Shown here: in pieces, positions 18,572-27,317 of the stretch | Numbering within the stretch: position 1 is the stretch's first letter | Layout of the letters: each line of letters begins with the position of its first letter | DNA from: Streptomyces sp. GS7 | GTDB taxonomy: Bacteria; Actinomycetota; Actinomycetes; Streptomycetales; Streptomycetaceae | Direction: 5' to 3' | DNA: 64,000 nucleotides | Assembly (NCBI RefSeq): GCF_009834125.1 | Contig: NZ_CP047146.1 | Location: 4,457,501-4,521,500 of the forward strand | Notes under the pieces: generated by a model | Told to the model about the DNA's origin: nothing | Database searches by the model: none | Seen by the model: the letters and a program-made list of their open reading frames with translations, nothing else | Translations under genes and position numbers: made by a program

Positions 18572-20109
18572 CCGACAGCGCCGCAACGCGTTGGTCGGCT
18601 CCCCGGCCCGCCGAGCCGTTGCCCGACCACCCCGCACAGCCGGTGAACCGCCGCGCCGGTCGTACGCGTACCACTCTGACGGTGGCGGTGCTCGTCGCAC
18701 TCGGCGTAGTCGTCATCGGCACCCTCCACGCCGGCGACAACCAGAGCGCCCCGGGCCGCCTGCTCGTGGGATACGCCATCGCCTGGGCACTGTTCGCCGC
18801 CGGGGTCTGGGCCGTACGCAAGGTCCCCGCGCGCGCCGCGACCTACCTGGTGCTCGCGGGCTCGGCCGCCGTCGCACTTTCCGGCCTGGCCGCACCGCCC
18901 CGCACCAGCGACGACATGTACCGCTACGCCTGGGACGGCCGCGTGCAGGCGGCCGGTATCTCCCCCTACGCCCACCCGCCGGCCGCCCCCCAACTCGCCC
19001 ATCTGCGGGACGAGTGGCTGTTTCCCACCCATGGAGCCTGCGACGGCTGGGGACTGAGGCGCACCGACAGCGGGGTGTGCGTCCGCATCAACCGGCCCAC
19101 CGTGCCGACGATCTACCCGCCCGTCGCGGAGGGCTGGTTCTTCGCCGTCCACACCCTCTCGCCACCGGGTACTCGTCACAAGCCGCTCCAAGTGGGCGGC
19201 GCGATACTGGCGTTCGGCACCACCGTCGCCCTGCTCGCCGTCCTGCGACGACGCGGCGACCCGCAACGGGCCCCTGCCCGGGCTGCACTGTGGGGCTGGT
19301 GCCCGGCCGTCCCCTTCGAGGCCGTCAACAACGCCCACATCGACACCCTCGGCGTCCTGCTCACCGTGCTGGCACTCGGCTCCGCCACCGCCGGGGCGCG
19401 CCGCGGCGCCCTGCTCGGCGCGGCCATCGCGGTCAAACTGCTGCCCGTACTGGCGCTGCCCGGCGCTCTGTCCGGACAGCGCAGCGCGCGACGCATCGGG
19501 CGCGTGGCGGCGGCTGCCCTCGGTGCGGTCGCGCTCTCCTACCTGCCCTACGTCCTGGCCTCCGGTGCCAGCGTCCTCGGCTATCTCCCCGGCTACCTGA
19601 ACGAGGAGGGCTACGAACCCGGCAACGTACGCCGCTTCGCCTTGCTACGGCTGATCCTGCCGGACTCCGCCGCCGGAATCGCCGCTGTTGTCCTGCTCGC
19701 GCTGACGGCCCTGTTCGTGTGGTGGCGCGGCGACCCGACACGCCCTTGGAGCGGTGCCCTCCTTCTGACCGGCACGGCCCTGCTGCTGTTCTCACCCAAC
19801 TACCCCTGGTACGCCCTGCTCGTCATCGCCCTCGCAGCCCTGGACGGCCGCTGGGAGTGGCTCGCCGTCACAGTGGCCGGCACCGTCCTCTACCTCGCCG
19901 GGCGACTGTTGCCCGGATTCCCGCTGCAGGCATGGGCCTACGGCGCTGCCGCTCTCGCTGTCGCACTGGGTGCCTGCCTGAGAGGCATGAAGCCACCCCA
20001 GCCCTTGCTGATCGGCCGTGAGGCGATCGGGCGAGCGCGAGCCGGCAGTCTGAGCGGCTGGGTCCGGCAGCAGCCTCCGCCTGCTCCGGCGAAACACGAC
20101 GACCATTGA
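18568..20109 (+). CDS. GT87/DUF2029-like polyprenyl-phosphate-dependent membrane glycosyltransferase
   Basis: The 513-residue protein has about ten membrane helices and the extracytoplasmic segment TSDDMYRYAWDGRVQAAGIS, a DD-containing first loop typical of GT-C mannosyltransferases. YPPVAEGWFF and EAVNNAHIDTLG are further family features. It is the last gene of the operon. The stop codon is made partly by the adjacent IS: the T is host sequence and GA belongs to the IS terminal repeat (starting at 20108), so the native C-terminus may have been longer. Confidence 0.82.
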   Translation: MTDSAATRWSAPRPAEPLPDHPAQPVNRRAGRTRTTLTVAVLVALGVVVIGTLHAGDNQSAPGRLLVGYAIAWALFAAGVWAVRKVPARAATYLVLAGSAAVALSGLAAPPRTSDDMYRYAWDGRVQAAGISPYAHPPAAPQLAHLRDEWLFPTHGACDGWGLRRTDSGVCVRINRPTVPTIYPPVAEGWFFAVHTLSPPGTRHKPLQVGGAILAFGTTVALLAVLRRRGDPQRAPARAALWGWCPAVPFEAVNNAHIDTLGVLLTVLALGSATAGARRGALLGAAIAVKLLPVLALPGALSGQRSARRIGRVAAAALGAVALSYLPYVLASGASVLGYLPGYLNEEGYEPGNVRRFALLRLILPDSAAGIAAVVLLALTALFVWWRGDPTRPWSGALLLTGTALLLFSPNYPWYALLVIALAALDGRWEWLAVTVAGTVLYLAGRLLPGFPLQAWAYGAAALAVALGACLRGMKPPQPLLIGREAIGRARAGSLSGWVRQQPPPAPAKHDDH

Positions 20110-20288
20110 AGCCCCGCCATCTTGAAGTCGCGGGTCATCGGGGTGGCATGGCGTCGTGCTGGGGTGCTCGTGCTGGTCGCGGGCGGCAGTCTGTGTCCTT
20201 GATCGTCAGGCAGCGGTCACGCCGGTCTGCTCGTTTCCAGGTCGTCGGTTCCAGGTCGCGGAGGCGTACGGATTCGTAGGCTCGCGGG

Positions 20289-20747
20289 ATGACGGAGATC
20301 AACGAGGTCGCCGAACGCGTCGCAGCCCGCCGGGCGGAGCTCGACGAGGAGGAGAAGCTCCTGGCCGAACGGCTCGATGCGGTCCGCGCCGAGCGGGAGG
20401 AACTCGCGGTGGCGATGCGCGTGTGGGAACGAATGCACGCCCAGCTCGACGCGGAGAAGCCGTCGACGCAGGCGGAAACGGCTCAAGTGGGCGGGCGCGG
20501 TGTGCTGTTGGTCCCGCACCGGAAGGCCGGCGCGGGCGAGGACATCCTGCCGCCGGACTACCAGCGGCTGATGAAGATCGTGCGAGATGCCGGTGGTCCG
20601 GCCCGGGTCAAGGACGTCGGCGTCGAGCTGGACCTCGAGGTCGAGGTGAAGGGCCGGCTGGAGCCGCTGCGCGGCAAGCTGAGCAAGCTCGCCGGGCGGG
20701 GATGGCTGCGCAAACTGCCTGACGGACGCTTCCAGACCGCACCGTAG
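20289..20747 (+). CDS. IS-associated coiled-coil/winged-helix-like protein (copy A)
   Basis: The 152-residue protein has an N-terminal coiled coil (residues about 4-48, rich in Arg, Glu and Ala with a leucine heptad) and a C-terminal winged-helix-like part (PPDYQRLMKIVRDAGGPA to KLAGRGWLRKLPDGRF). It lies within the IS upstream of the transposase gene and is repeated exactly in copy B, so it is a passenger or accessory gene. Its role is not known to me; the DNA-binding-like C-terminus would fit a regulator. Confidence 0.65.
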   Translation: MTEINEVAERVAARRAELDEEEKLLAERLDAVRAEREELAVAMRVWERMHAQLDAEKPSTQAETAQVGGRGVLLVPHRKAGAGEDILPPDYQRLMKIVRDAGGPARVKDVGVELDLEVEVKGRLEPLRGKLSKLAGRGWLRKLPDGRFQTAP

Positions 20748-20798
20748 GTACGGCGTCGTACCCGTAACCGGCCTGTCCCCGGCGGCCGTTGGCTCGAC

Positions 20799-21638
20799 GT
20801 GTGCATGAAGAGGATCAACGAGCCTGCCGGGGACACCGGCTTCCCTGTCTACCAGTGCCGCCTGCCGGTGTCCCGGAAAACCAACGAATACTGCACCGAT
20901 CCGCTGAGCCGCCACCTGAAGAAGACCGGCTCCCGCTGGCGCCGTCTGGCACCCGGACGGATCGTCGTCATCGTGCTCGCCGTGCTCCGCCACGACCAGC
21001 GCATCGCCGACATGGCCGGCGGCAACCAGGTCGGCGACACCACCGTGCGCCGCTGGCCCGACGAACTGATATCCCTGCTCGCGGCCCACGCACCCCGTCC
21101 GGACCGCGCATGCAAGAGGATCGCCAAGCGGGGCGGCGCAGCCGTCCTGATCGACGGCACCCTGATCCCCACCGTCCGCCGCACCGGCAGAGCGAACCGG
21201 CCCAACTACTCCGGAAAACACCGCCGACACGGCCTGCACTTCCTCGCCCTGACCGACGAGAAGGGCCGCCTGGTCTGGATCTCCGCAGCCCGCCCCGGCC
21301 GCACCCACGACATCACCGCCGCCCGCCGCGACCACATCCTCACCCACCTGCGCACCGCCGGGCTCGGCGCCCTGGCCGACCTCGGCTTCCTCGGTCTGGA
21401 CGACAATCCGGACCACCCGGTGATCGTCACGGGCTACAAGGCCACCCGCGCCCGCAAGCTCACGCCCGGCGAGAAGGAAGCCAACCGCGTCCTGGCCGCC
21501 GCACGCGCCCCCGTCGAGCACGGCTTCGGGCACTTGAAGACCTGGCGCATCCTCACCAAGCTCCGCACCGACCCCACCCGCGCCACCGATCTCCTGCGCG
21601 CCCTGCTCGTGCTCACCAACCTCGAAGTGAACCGCTGA
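20799..21638 (+). CDS. IS5-group transposase (DDE_Tnp_4 type), copy A, complete
   Basis: The 279-residue protein has a helix-turn-helix-like N-terminal half (RHDQRIADMAGGNQVGDTTV) and a DDE catalytic half: first Asp in AAVLIDGTLIP, second in LGALADLGFLGL, and Glu in VEHGFGHLKTWRIL. The start is ATG 20799 (upstream ATG in another frame at 20789). It appears intact and is the only complete source of transposase for this IS in the window. Confidence 0.88.
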   Translation: MCMKRINEPAGDTGFPVYQCRLPVSRKTNEYCTDPLSRHLKKTGSRWRRLAPGRIVVIVLAVLRHDQRIADMAGGNQVGDTTVRRWPDELISLLAAHAPRPDRACKRIAKRGGAAVLIDGTLIPTVRRTGRANRPNYSGKHRRHGLHFLALTDEKGRLVWISAARPGRTHDITAARRDHILTHLRTAGLGALADLGFLGLDDNPDHPVIVTGYKATRARKLTPGEKEANRVLAAARAPVEHGFGHLKTWRILTKLRTDPTRATDLLRALLVLTNLEVNR

Positions 21639-21741
21639 CAGACGGGCTTGGCCCAAGACTGCCGCCCGCGACCAGCACGAGCATCCCGACAGGAGATCAC
21701 GCCACCCCGATGACCTGCGACTTCAAAATGGCGGGGCTTCT

Positions 21742-22722
21742 CTATATCGAGAGGCGGGATGGCTGAGGGCGGCCGAGGCTCTCGACGATCTCCTCGGCGA
21801 CCGCGGCAGGAAGGTGCTCCTCGGCGAAGGCGACGGCGTCGGCGACCGCCTTGTCCGCGGCAGGGAGGTGAGCGGCGAGCAGATGCCACACGTGTCCCAT
21901 CCCCGGCGCGACATCCAGGCGCAGGGGTACGGAGTCCTCGGCCAGCTTGGCGGCCAGCCTGACCGCGTCGCTGAGCATGACCTCGTGACCGCCGGTCTGG
22001 ATCAGAACCGGAGGCAGTCCGCGGGTGTCGGCGAAGACCGGCGAGGCCAGCGGGTTGTTCCGCGGGGCGCCGCCCAGGACGATGTCCGCGGCGCGGCTCA
22101 GCCCCGCACGGTTGACGGACGGGTCCACGCCGTCCAGCGTGAACATCGTGGCCCCGGTGTGTTCGAGGTTGGCCCAGGGGGAGATGGCGATCGAGGCGGC
22201 CGGCATCGGAAGTCCCTGGTCACGGGCGGCGACCAGGGCGCTGACCGCCATCGCGCCACCGGCGGAGTCGCCGGCGAGTACCACGTTGTGCGGTTCGGCG
22301 CCCTCTTCCAGCAGCCAGCGGTAAGCGGTGACGGCGTCCTCGATGGGGGTGGGGAAGACCGCCTCGGGCGCGAGCCGGTAGTGCGGGACCAGAACGCGGG
22401 CGCGCAGGCGTCGGGCGAGATCGCCGACCAGGCCACGGTAGCCCTGCGGGTCTCCCGCCAGGTAGGCGCCACCGTGGAGATAGACCAGGTGCCGGCCGGG
22501 GACGGCGTCCGCGGGAGTCGCGCACTCGGCGGCCACCCCGTCCGCGTCCACGGAGTCGAAGGTCACCCCGTCCGGTGCCGGAAAGCTGTCCTGGAAGAAC
22601 TTCCGGTAGGCGAGCCGGGCGTCCTCCAGACTGTCGGGGCCTACCCCGGCGGCAGCATCGATGACACCGCCGCTGCGAGTCGCCCATTCCTGGTAGAAGA
22701 CGGGAACATCGATCGAGACCAT
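21742..22722 (-). CDS. Alpha/beta hydrolase (hormone-sensitive-lipase-like esterase)
   Basis: The 326-residue protein has the HSL-family oxyanion motif YLHGGAYLAGDP, the nucleophile elbow LAGDSAGGAMAVSA and the catalytic His in GMGHVWHLLAAH. It likely hydrolyses short acyl esters. GGAGG lies eight bases before ATG 22722. The stop codon (TAG, 21742-21744) is one base from the end of IS copy A, so the C-terminus could have been shortened by that insertion. It is divergent from the MerR gene, its probable regulator. Confidence 0.88.
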   Translation of the reverse strand: MVSIDVPVFYQEWATRSGGVIDAAAGVGPDSLEDARLAYRKFFQDSFPAPDGVTFDSVDADGVAAECATPADAVPGRHLVYLHGGAYLAGDPQGYRGLVGDLARRLRARVLVPHYRLAPEAVFPTPIEDAVTAYRWLLEEGAEPHNVVLAGDSAGGAMAVSALVAARDQGLPMPAASIAISPWANLEHTGATMFTLDGVDPSVNRAGLSRAADIVLGGAPRNNPLASPVFADTRGLPPVLIQTGGHEVMLSDAVRLAAKLAEDSVPLRLDVAPGMGHVWHLLAAHLPAADKAVADAVAFAEEHLPAAVAEEIVESLGRPQPSRLSI

Positions 22723-22787
22723 GGCAGGTCCTCCTCGTCGCAGATGCACAGCGGCCGCGTCCTGGCCGCCCTGCGAGTCTCAGACCC

Positions 22788-22801
22788 TCACATTTATGTG
22801 A
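22788..22801. promoter_or_regulatory. Palindromic operator candidate between hydrolase and merR-type gene
   Basis: TCACATTTATGTGA is a 6+2+6 palindrome in the divergent intergenic region, 44 bp before the MerR start and 66 bp before the hydrolase start. It is AT-rich against the high-GC background, as expected for a MerR-type operator within a promoter spacer. Confidence 0.5.
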
Positions 22802-22844
22802 AGGTCAAACGGGGGCCCGAAGGCGACGCCGTACGCTCGGCGGC

Positions 22845-23246
22845 ATGAGGATCGGAGAACTAGCGGAACGCACCGGCACCTCCCGGCGGTTGCTGCGCTA
22901 CTACGAGGAGCAGCGGCTGATCACGCCTGGGCGTTCCTACAACGGCTACCGTGAGTACGAGGAAGCTCACGTGGGCCGTGTGATGCAGATCAAGGGACTG
23001 CTCGGCTCCGGGCTGCCGACCCGGATCATCCGGCAGATCCTGCCCTGCCTGGACAAGCCCCGGAGCATCTACTTCGACGATCTGACGCCCGAGATGCTCA
23101 GGGTTCTGGAGTGCGAACACGGCCACCTGGCGCAGCGGATCGACTGCCTGACCCGCAACCGGGACGCGATCGGCGACTACCTGGAGACGGTACGCGGCAT
23201 GAGAGTCGCCGCCGGTCCCTCCGGTCGGGCGGGCGGAGGCTCGTAG
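22845..23246 (+). CDS. MerR-family transcriptional regulator
   Basis: The 133-residue protein starts MRIGELAERTGTSRRLLRYY, the invariant MerR N-terminal helix-turn-helix, followed by the wing GYREYEEAHVGRV and a dimerisation helix near residues 80-110. No Cys cluster for metal binding is present, so it probably senses an organic ligand. It is divergent from the alpha/beta hydrolase. Confidence 0.9.
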   Translation: MRIGELAERTGTSRRLLRYYEEQRLITPGRSYNGYREYEEAHVGRVMQIKGLLGSGLPTRIIRQILPCLDKPRSIYFDDLTPEMLRVLECEHGHLAQRIDCLTRNRDAIGDYLETVRGMRVAAGPSGRAGGGS

Positions 23247-23371
23247 GCTCCTTCACTTTCGCCGGAACAGCCTCCGCAACCAGCTCCCCCTCGGCCCGGG
23301 GCGACGGGGTCGCCGGCTGCCTGCACTCCCTGACCGGGCAGGTCGCGTGATCCGTATCCGGCGGCTTCCTC

Positions 23372-23688
23372 TTGCATGCGCGGTCCGGACGGGGTGCGTG
23401 GGCCGCGAGCAGGGATATCAGTTCGTCGGGCCAGCGGCGCACGGTGGTGTCGCCGACCTGGTTGCCGCCGGCCATGTCGGCGATGCGCTGGTCGTGGCGG
23501 AGCACGGCGAGCACGATGACGACGATCCGTCCGGGTGCCAGACGGCGCCAGCGGGAGCCGGTCTTCTTCAGGTGGCGGCTCAGCGGATCGGTGCAGTATT
23601 CGTTGGTTTTCCGGGACACCGGCAGGCGGCACTGGTAGACAGGGAAGCCGGTGTCCCCGGCAGGCTCGTTGATCCTCTTCATGCACAC
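23372..23688 (-). pseudogene. IS5-group transposase, copy B, C-terminally truncated
   Basis: The first 106 residues are identical to the transposase at 20799-21638; the frame then reads into unrelated sequence until 23098. The DDE residues are missing, so it is inactive. Confidence 0.8.
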
Positions 23689-23739
23689 GTCGAGCCAACG
23701 GCCGCCGGGGACAGGCCGGTTACGGGTACGACGCCGTAC

Positions 23740-24198
23740 CTACGGTGCGGTCTGGAAGCGTCCGTCAGGCAGTTTGCGCAGCCATCCCCGCCCGGCGAGC
23801 TTGCTCAGCTTGCCGCGCAGCGGCTCCAGCCGGCCCTTCACCTCGACCTCGAGGTCCAGCTCGACGCCGACGTCCTTGACCCGGGCCGGACCACCGGCAT
23901 CTCGCACGATCTTCATCAGCCGCTGGTAGTCCGGCGGCAGGATGTCCTCGCCCGCGCCGGCCTTCCGGTGCGGGACCAACAGCACACCGCGCCCGCCCAC
24001 TTGAGCCGTTTCCGCCTGCGTCGACGGCTTCTCCGCGTCGAGCTGGGCGTGCATTCGTTCCCACACGCGCATCGCCACCGCGAGTTCCTCCCGCTCGGCG
24101 CGGACCGCATCGAGCCGTTCGGCCAGGAGCTTCTCCTCCTCGTCGAGCTCCGCCCGGCGGGCTGCGACGCGTTCGGCGACCTCGTTGATCTCCGTCAT
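23740..24198 (-). CDS. IS-associated coiled-coil/winged-helix-like protein (copy B)
   Basis: This protein is identical over all 152 residues to the one at 20289-20747, with the same start and stop. It remains intact although the transposase beside it is truncated. Confidence 0.65.
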   Translation of the reverse strand: MTEINEVAERVAARRAELDEEEKLLAERLDAVRAEREELAVAMRVWERMHAQLDAEKPSTQAETAQVGGRGVLLVPHRKAGAGEDILPPDYQRLMKIVRDAGGPARVKDVGVELDLEVEVKGRLEPLRGKLSKLAGRGWLRKLPDGRFQTAP

Positions 24199-24379
24199 CC
24201 CGCGAGCCTACGAATCCGTACGCCTCCGCGACCTGGAACCGACGACCTGGAAACGAGCAGACCGGCGTGACCGCTGCCTGACGATCAAGGACACAGACTG
24301 CCGCCCGCGACCAGCACGAGCACCCCAGCACGACGCCATGCCACCCCGATGACCCGCGACTTCAAGATGGCGGGGCTTC

Positions 24380-25072
24380 AATGCGATCCTCTATGTCAAC
24401 CGGACCGGGATTCCCTGGCGTTACCTACCGCATGACCTTCCGCCGCACACCACGGTCTTCTCCTACTTCAGTGCCTGGACCGCCGACGGGACTATCGAGA
24501 AGCTCGGCGTCCGCCTGCATCGGATCGTCCGAGAGCGGGAAGGACGCACTGCCGAGCCAACTGCCTGCGTCATCGATGCCCAGAGCGTGAAAACCGCTCC
24601 CAGTGTGCCCACCAGCACCCAAGGCACCGACGCCGGCAAGAAAATCGTGGGCCGCAAACGCAGCATCGTCACAGACACCCTTGGCCTGTTACTGCTGGTC
24701 ATGGTCACCGCGGCCAGTGTCTCCGACAACCAGGCAGGCAATCAACTCCTCACCCAAGTCGCCGCCAACCACCCCACCATCACCAAGGCGTGGGCCGACA
24801 CCGGATACAAGACCCAGGCCATCGAACACGGCGCCGCCCTCGGCATCGACGTCGAGGTCGTGCCGCGAAACACACAGGTCAAAGGCTTCTCAGTGCTACC
24901 GCGGCGTTGGGTGGTGGAGCGAGGCTTCGGCTGGCTCATGATGCACCGCCGCCTGGCCCGAGACTACGAAACCAAACCCCAACACTCCGAGAGCATGATC
25001 CGCCTCGCCATGCTCTCCAACCTCGCCAAACGAGCAACCGGCGAAACGACCACAACCTGGCACAACCCATGA
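24380..25072 (+). pseudogene. IS5-family transposase lacking its N-terminus
   Basis: Directly beyond the end of IS copy B the frame reads FNAILYVNRTGIPWRYLPHD, then the DDE core: Asp in ACVIDAQSVKTAP, GRKRSIVTDTLGLLL, Asp in KAWADTGYKTQ, and Glu in RRWVVERGFGWLMMHRRLAR. This is the IS5-family order but a different element from copies A and B. The 5' end was lost at the IS junction, so this was probably the target into which copy B inserted. It stops at 25072. Confidence 0.8.
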
Positions 25073-25491
25073 ACTAACGCGCACCTGAACGGGACGTCCT
25101 CTGACACAGCGGCTGTAGAGGCGTGACTGTGCTCGTCAGCGACTCCGCCCCGCACGGCACTGTCGCCTTCCATGGTCGACGGATTCCTCGCCCCCGCTCT
25201 CGTCCACCGCGGCAGTTCACGTCCGCCGGGTTCGAGGTGGAGGCCAAGATCCTCGCCCGCGACGGCGAAATCCGCCCGCTGCCGTGAGGGGCGAGCCGAT
25301 GGACCGACCGCCCAGGTACGCCGTGCGGACGGCGTCGGTCGATCGAGGACCGGCCGGGACACCGGCGGGCGGCGGGTGAGGTTGCCGAGCGAGAGCGCGG
25401 ACGGCCCGCTTCCCGTCCATCCTCGCGGGGCTGGCTCCTTGACACCGCGGCGCCTTTTTGGCCTTTTCGGCCCTCGGTGATAGTGGGCGCC
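25073..25491. other. Gap with a short gene remnant (about 420 bp)
   Basis: A plus-strand stretch at about 25210-25287 encodes FTSAGFEVEAKILARDGEIR and then a TGA stop, resembling the last residues of an enzyme, perhaps a methyltransferase. Its upstream part does not read as protein. The rest shows nothing recognisable and includes the upstream region of the monooxygenase. Confidence 0.35.
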
Positions 25492-27048
25492 ATGGACTAT
25501 GACGTAGTGGTAGCCGGAGGCGGCCCGGTCGGACTGATGCTGGCCTGCGAGCTCCGGCTCGGAGGCACGCGGGTGGCCGTCCTGGAGCGCCTCACCGAAG
25601 TGAACCCGACGATCAAGGGCGGGGCGATCACCACGCCCAGCGCCGAGGCGCTCTACCGCCGGGGTATGTTGCCCGCGCTGGCCGAGGTGCAGCGGCAGGC
25701 GATGGACCGCTTCCAGGCGTTCATGCGCGAGCGGAACGGCGGGGACGGAGGCGTTGCCGCAGGCCAAGGGCTCGGATTCGTCGGGCACTTCGCCGGGATC
25801 ATGCTGCGCGCCGACCTGGTCGACCGTACGGAGCCGGGCCTCGGCGACGCCGGGCCCGCCGCCGAGATCGCTTTCGTGGCGCAGCAGGACATCGAGCGGC
25901 TGCTCGGCGGGCGGGCGGACGAGCTCGGCGTCGACGTGCGCCGGGGAGTGGAGCTGACCGGCTTCGACGCCGACGATGGGGCCGTCACCGTGCGGACGAG
26001 CGACGGGGCGATACGCGCCGGCTGGCTCGTGGGCTGCGACGGCGGCCGCAGCACGGTCCGCAAGCTCGCGGGGTTCGAATTTCCCGGTACGGACCCGGAG
26101 GTCACCTGTCACCAGGCGGTCGTGGAGATGACCGGCGCCGAGGACCTGAAGGTCGGCTGGACCGCCACGGACACCGGGGTGTACGCCTACGGGCCGATGC
26201 CGGGCCGCGTCGTCACCGTGGAGTTCGACGGCCCGCCGGCCGACCGGGACGCGCCGGTCACCGCCGAGGACCTCCAGGCGCGGCTGCGCCGCATCTCCGG
26301 CGTGGACGTCACGATCACCGAGGTGCGGACGGCGACCCGCTTCACCGACCACGCCCGTCAGGTCACCGACTACCGCAAGGGCCGGGTGCTGCTGGCGGGC
26401 GACGCGGCGCACGTGCACTCCGCGTTCGGCAGCCAGGGGCTGAGCCTGGGTATCGGGGACGCGATGAACCTCGGCTGGAAGCTCGCCGCGGTGATCGCCG
26501 GCCGGGCGCTGGAAGGGCTGCTGGACACGTACACCTCCGAGCGGCACCCGGTCGGCGCGTGGGTCCTGGACTGGACCCGGTCCCAGGTCGCGGCCATGCG
26601 CCCGGACCCGCAGTCCCGGGCCCTGCGCGAGATCGTCAGCGACCTGGCGGAGACGGTAACGGGCACCACGTACCTCGCCGCGCGGCTCAACGGTGCCGGG
26701 GTGCGGTACGAGGTGCCGGGCGAGCACCCGCTGACCGGCCGCAGCACCCCGGACCTCGAACTCACCGACGGCGGCCGCCTCGCGGACCACCTCCACGGCG
26801 GCCGGGCGCTCCTGCTCGACCTCACCGACGACCCGGAGCTCCGGGCCCTCGCTGCGGGGTATGCCGGCCGCGTCGACACCCTGACGGCCGGCTGCCCGTC
26901 CCGACCGAAACTGGCGGCGGTCCTCGTCCGTCCGGACGGCTTCACGGCCTGGGCGGCTGACGCGGGGGCGCCGACGTCGACGGCCGGGCTGGCGCAGGCG
27001 CTGGAGGAGTGGTTCGGAGTGCCAGAGGGTGCGGTGACGCCGGGATGA
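25492..27048 (+). CDS. FAD-dependent aromatic monooxygenase (PheA/TfdB type)
   Basis: The 518-residue protein has the FAD-binding VVVAGGGPVGLMLACEL motif at residue 5, the DG motif (LVGCDGGRSTVRKLAGFEF) and the GD motif (GRVLLAGDAAHVHSAFGSQG), plus a thioredoxin-like C-terminal part. These are hallmarks of single-component flavin hydroxylases of phenols and aromatic polyketides. The substrate is not identifiable; no PKS genes adjoin it. ATG 25492 is preferred over the upstream start at 25477. Confidence 0.9.
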   Translation: MDYDVVVAGGGPVGLMLACELRLGGTRVAVLERLTEVNPTIKGGAITTPSAEALYRRGMLPALAEVQRQAMDRFQAFMRERNGGDGGVAAGQGLGFVGHFAGIMLRADLVDRTEPGLGDAGPAAEIAFVAQQDIERLLGGRADELGVDVRRGVELTGFDADDGAVTVRTSDGAIRAGWLVGCDGGRSTVRKLAGFEFPGTDPEVTCHQAVVEMTGAEDLKVGWTATDTGVYAYGPMPGRVVTVEFDGPPADRDAPVTAEDLQARLRRISGVDVTITEVRTATRFTDHARQVTDYRKGRVLLAGDAAHVHSAFGSQGLSLGIGDAMNLGWKLAAVIAGRALEGLLDTYTSERHPVGAWVLDWTRSQVAAMRPDPQSRALREIVSDLAETVTGTTYLAARLNGAGVRYEVPGEHPLTGRSTPDLELTDGGRLADHLHGGRALLLDLTDDPELRALAAGYAGRVDTLTAGCPSRPKLAAVLVRPDGFTAWAADAGAPTSTAGLAQALEEWFGVPEGAVTPG

Positions 27049-27317
27049 TCCGCCGCTCTGCTGACTGACCGCTCGTGGAGCGGGTCGGCCGGCTGCCCGG
27101 CGAACCGCACACCAGGCCGTCCTACCCGTTCGGCAACCCGCCGCACGCAACGCCAGCGGCGCCGGATGAACTGCCGCCTCCAGTGAGCGCGGATCAGAGA
27201 GCGGTCGGGCTGGACCGTCTTCCGCGAGCGACTGGGCGCCCTGCGCGAACTGACCGGGCTGTCACCGGCCACGGGTAGCGTGAGGTTTTCGCAGTTCCGA
27301 ACGTGAGGGGACCGGTC

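Larger units (their letters stand above)
20108..21740 (+). mobile_element. IS element copy A (IS5-group DDE transposase plus accessory ORF), complete
   Basis: The ends are imperfect inverted repeats beginning GAAGCCCCGCCATCTTGAAG on the left and, on the opposite strand, GAAGCCCCGCCATTTTGAAG on the right, with similarity continuing about 40 bp (TCGC-GGTCATCGGGGTGGC). Inside are an accessory ORF and a transposase. No obvious target-site duplication is visible. A truncated copy lies in the opposite orientation at 23367-24379. Confidence 0.85.
23367..24379 (-). mobile_element. IS element copy B, inverted and truncated
   Basis: This segment is the reverse complement of copy A from its left end (24379) through the accessory ORF and the first 106 or so codons of the transposase, to the match AAGAGGA at 23367-23373. 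The second half of the transposase and the right terminal repeat are missing. Proteins encoded by the shared part are identical to those of copy A, so duplication or transposition was recent. Confidence 0.85.

Noticed and set aside
24964..27150. 728-codon minus-strand ORF
   Set aside because: It is antisense to the FAD monooxygenase, which has all expected motifs.
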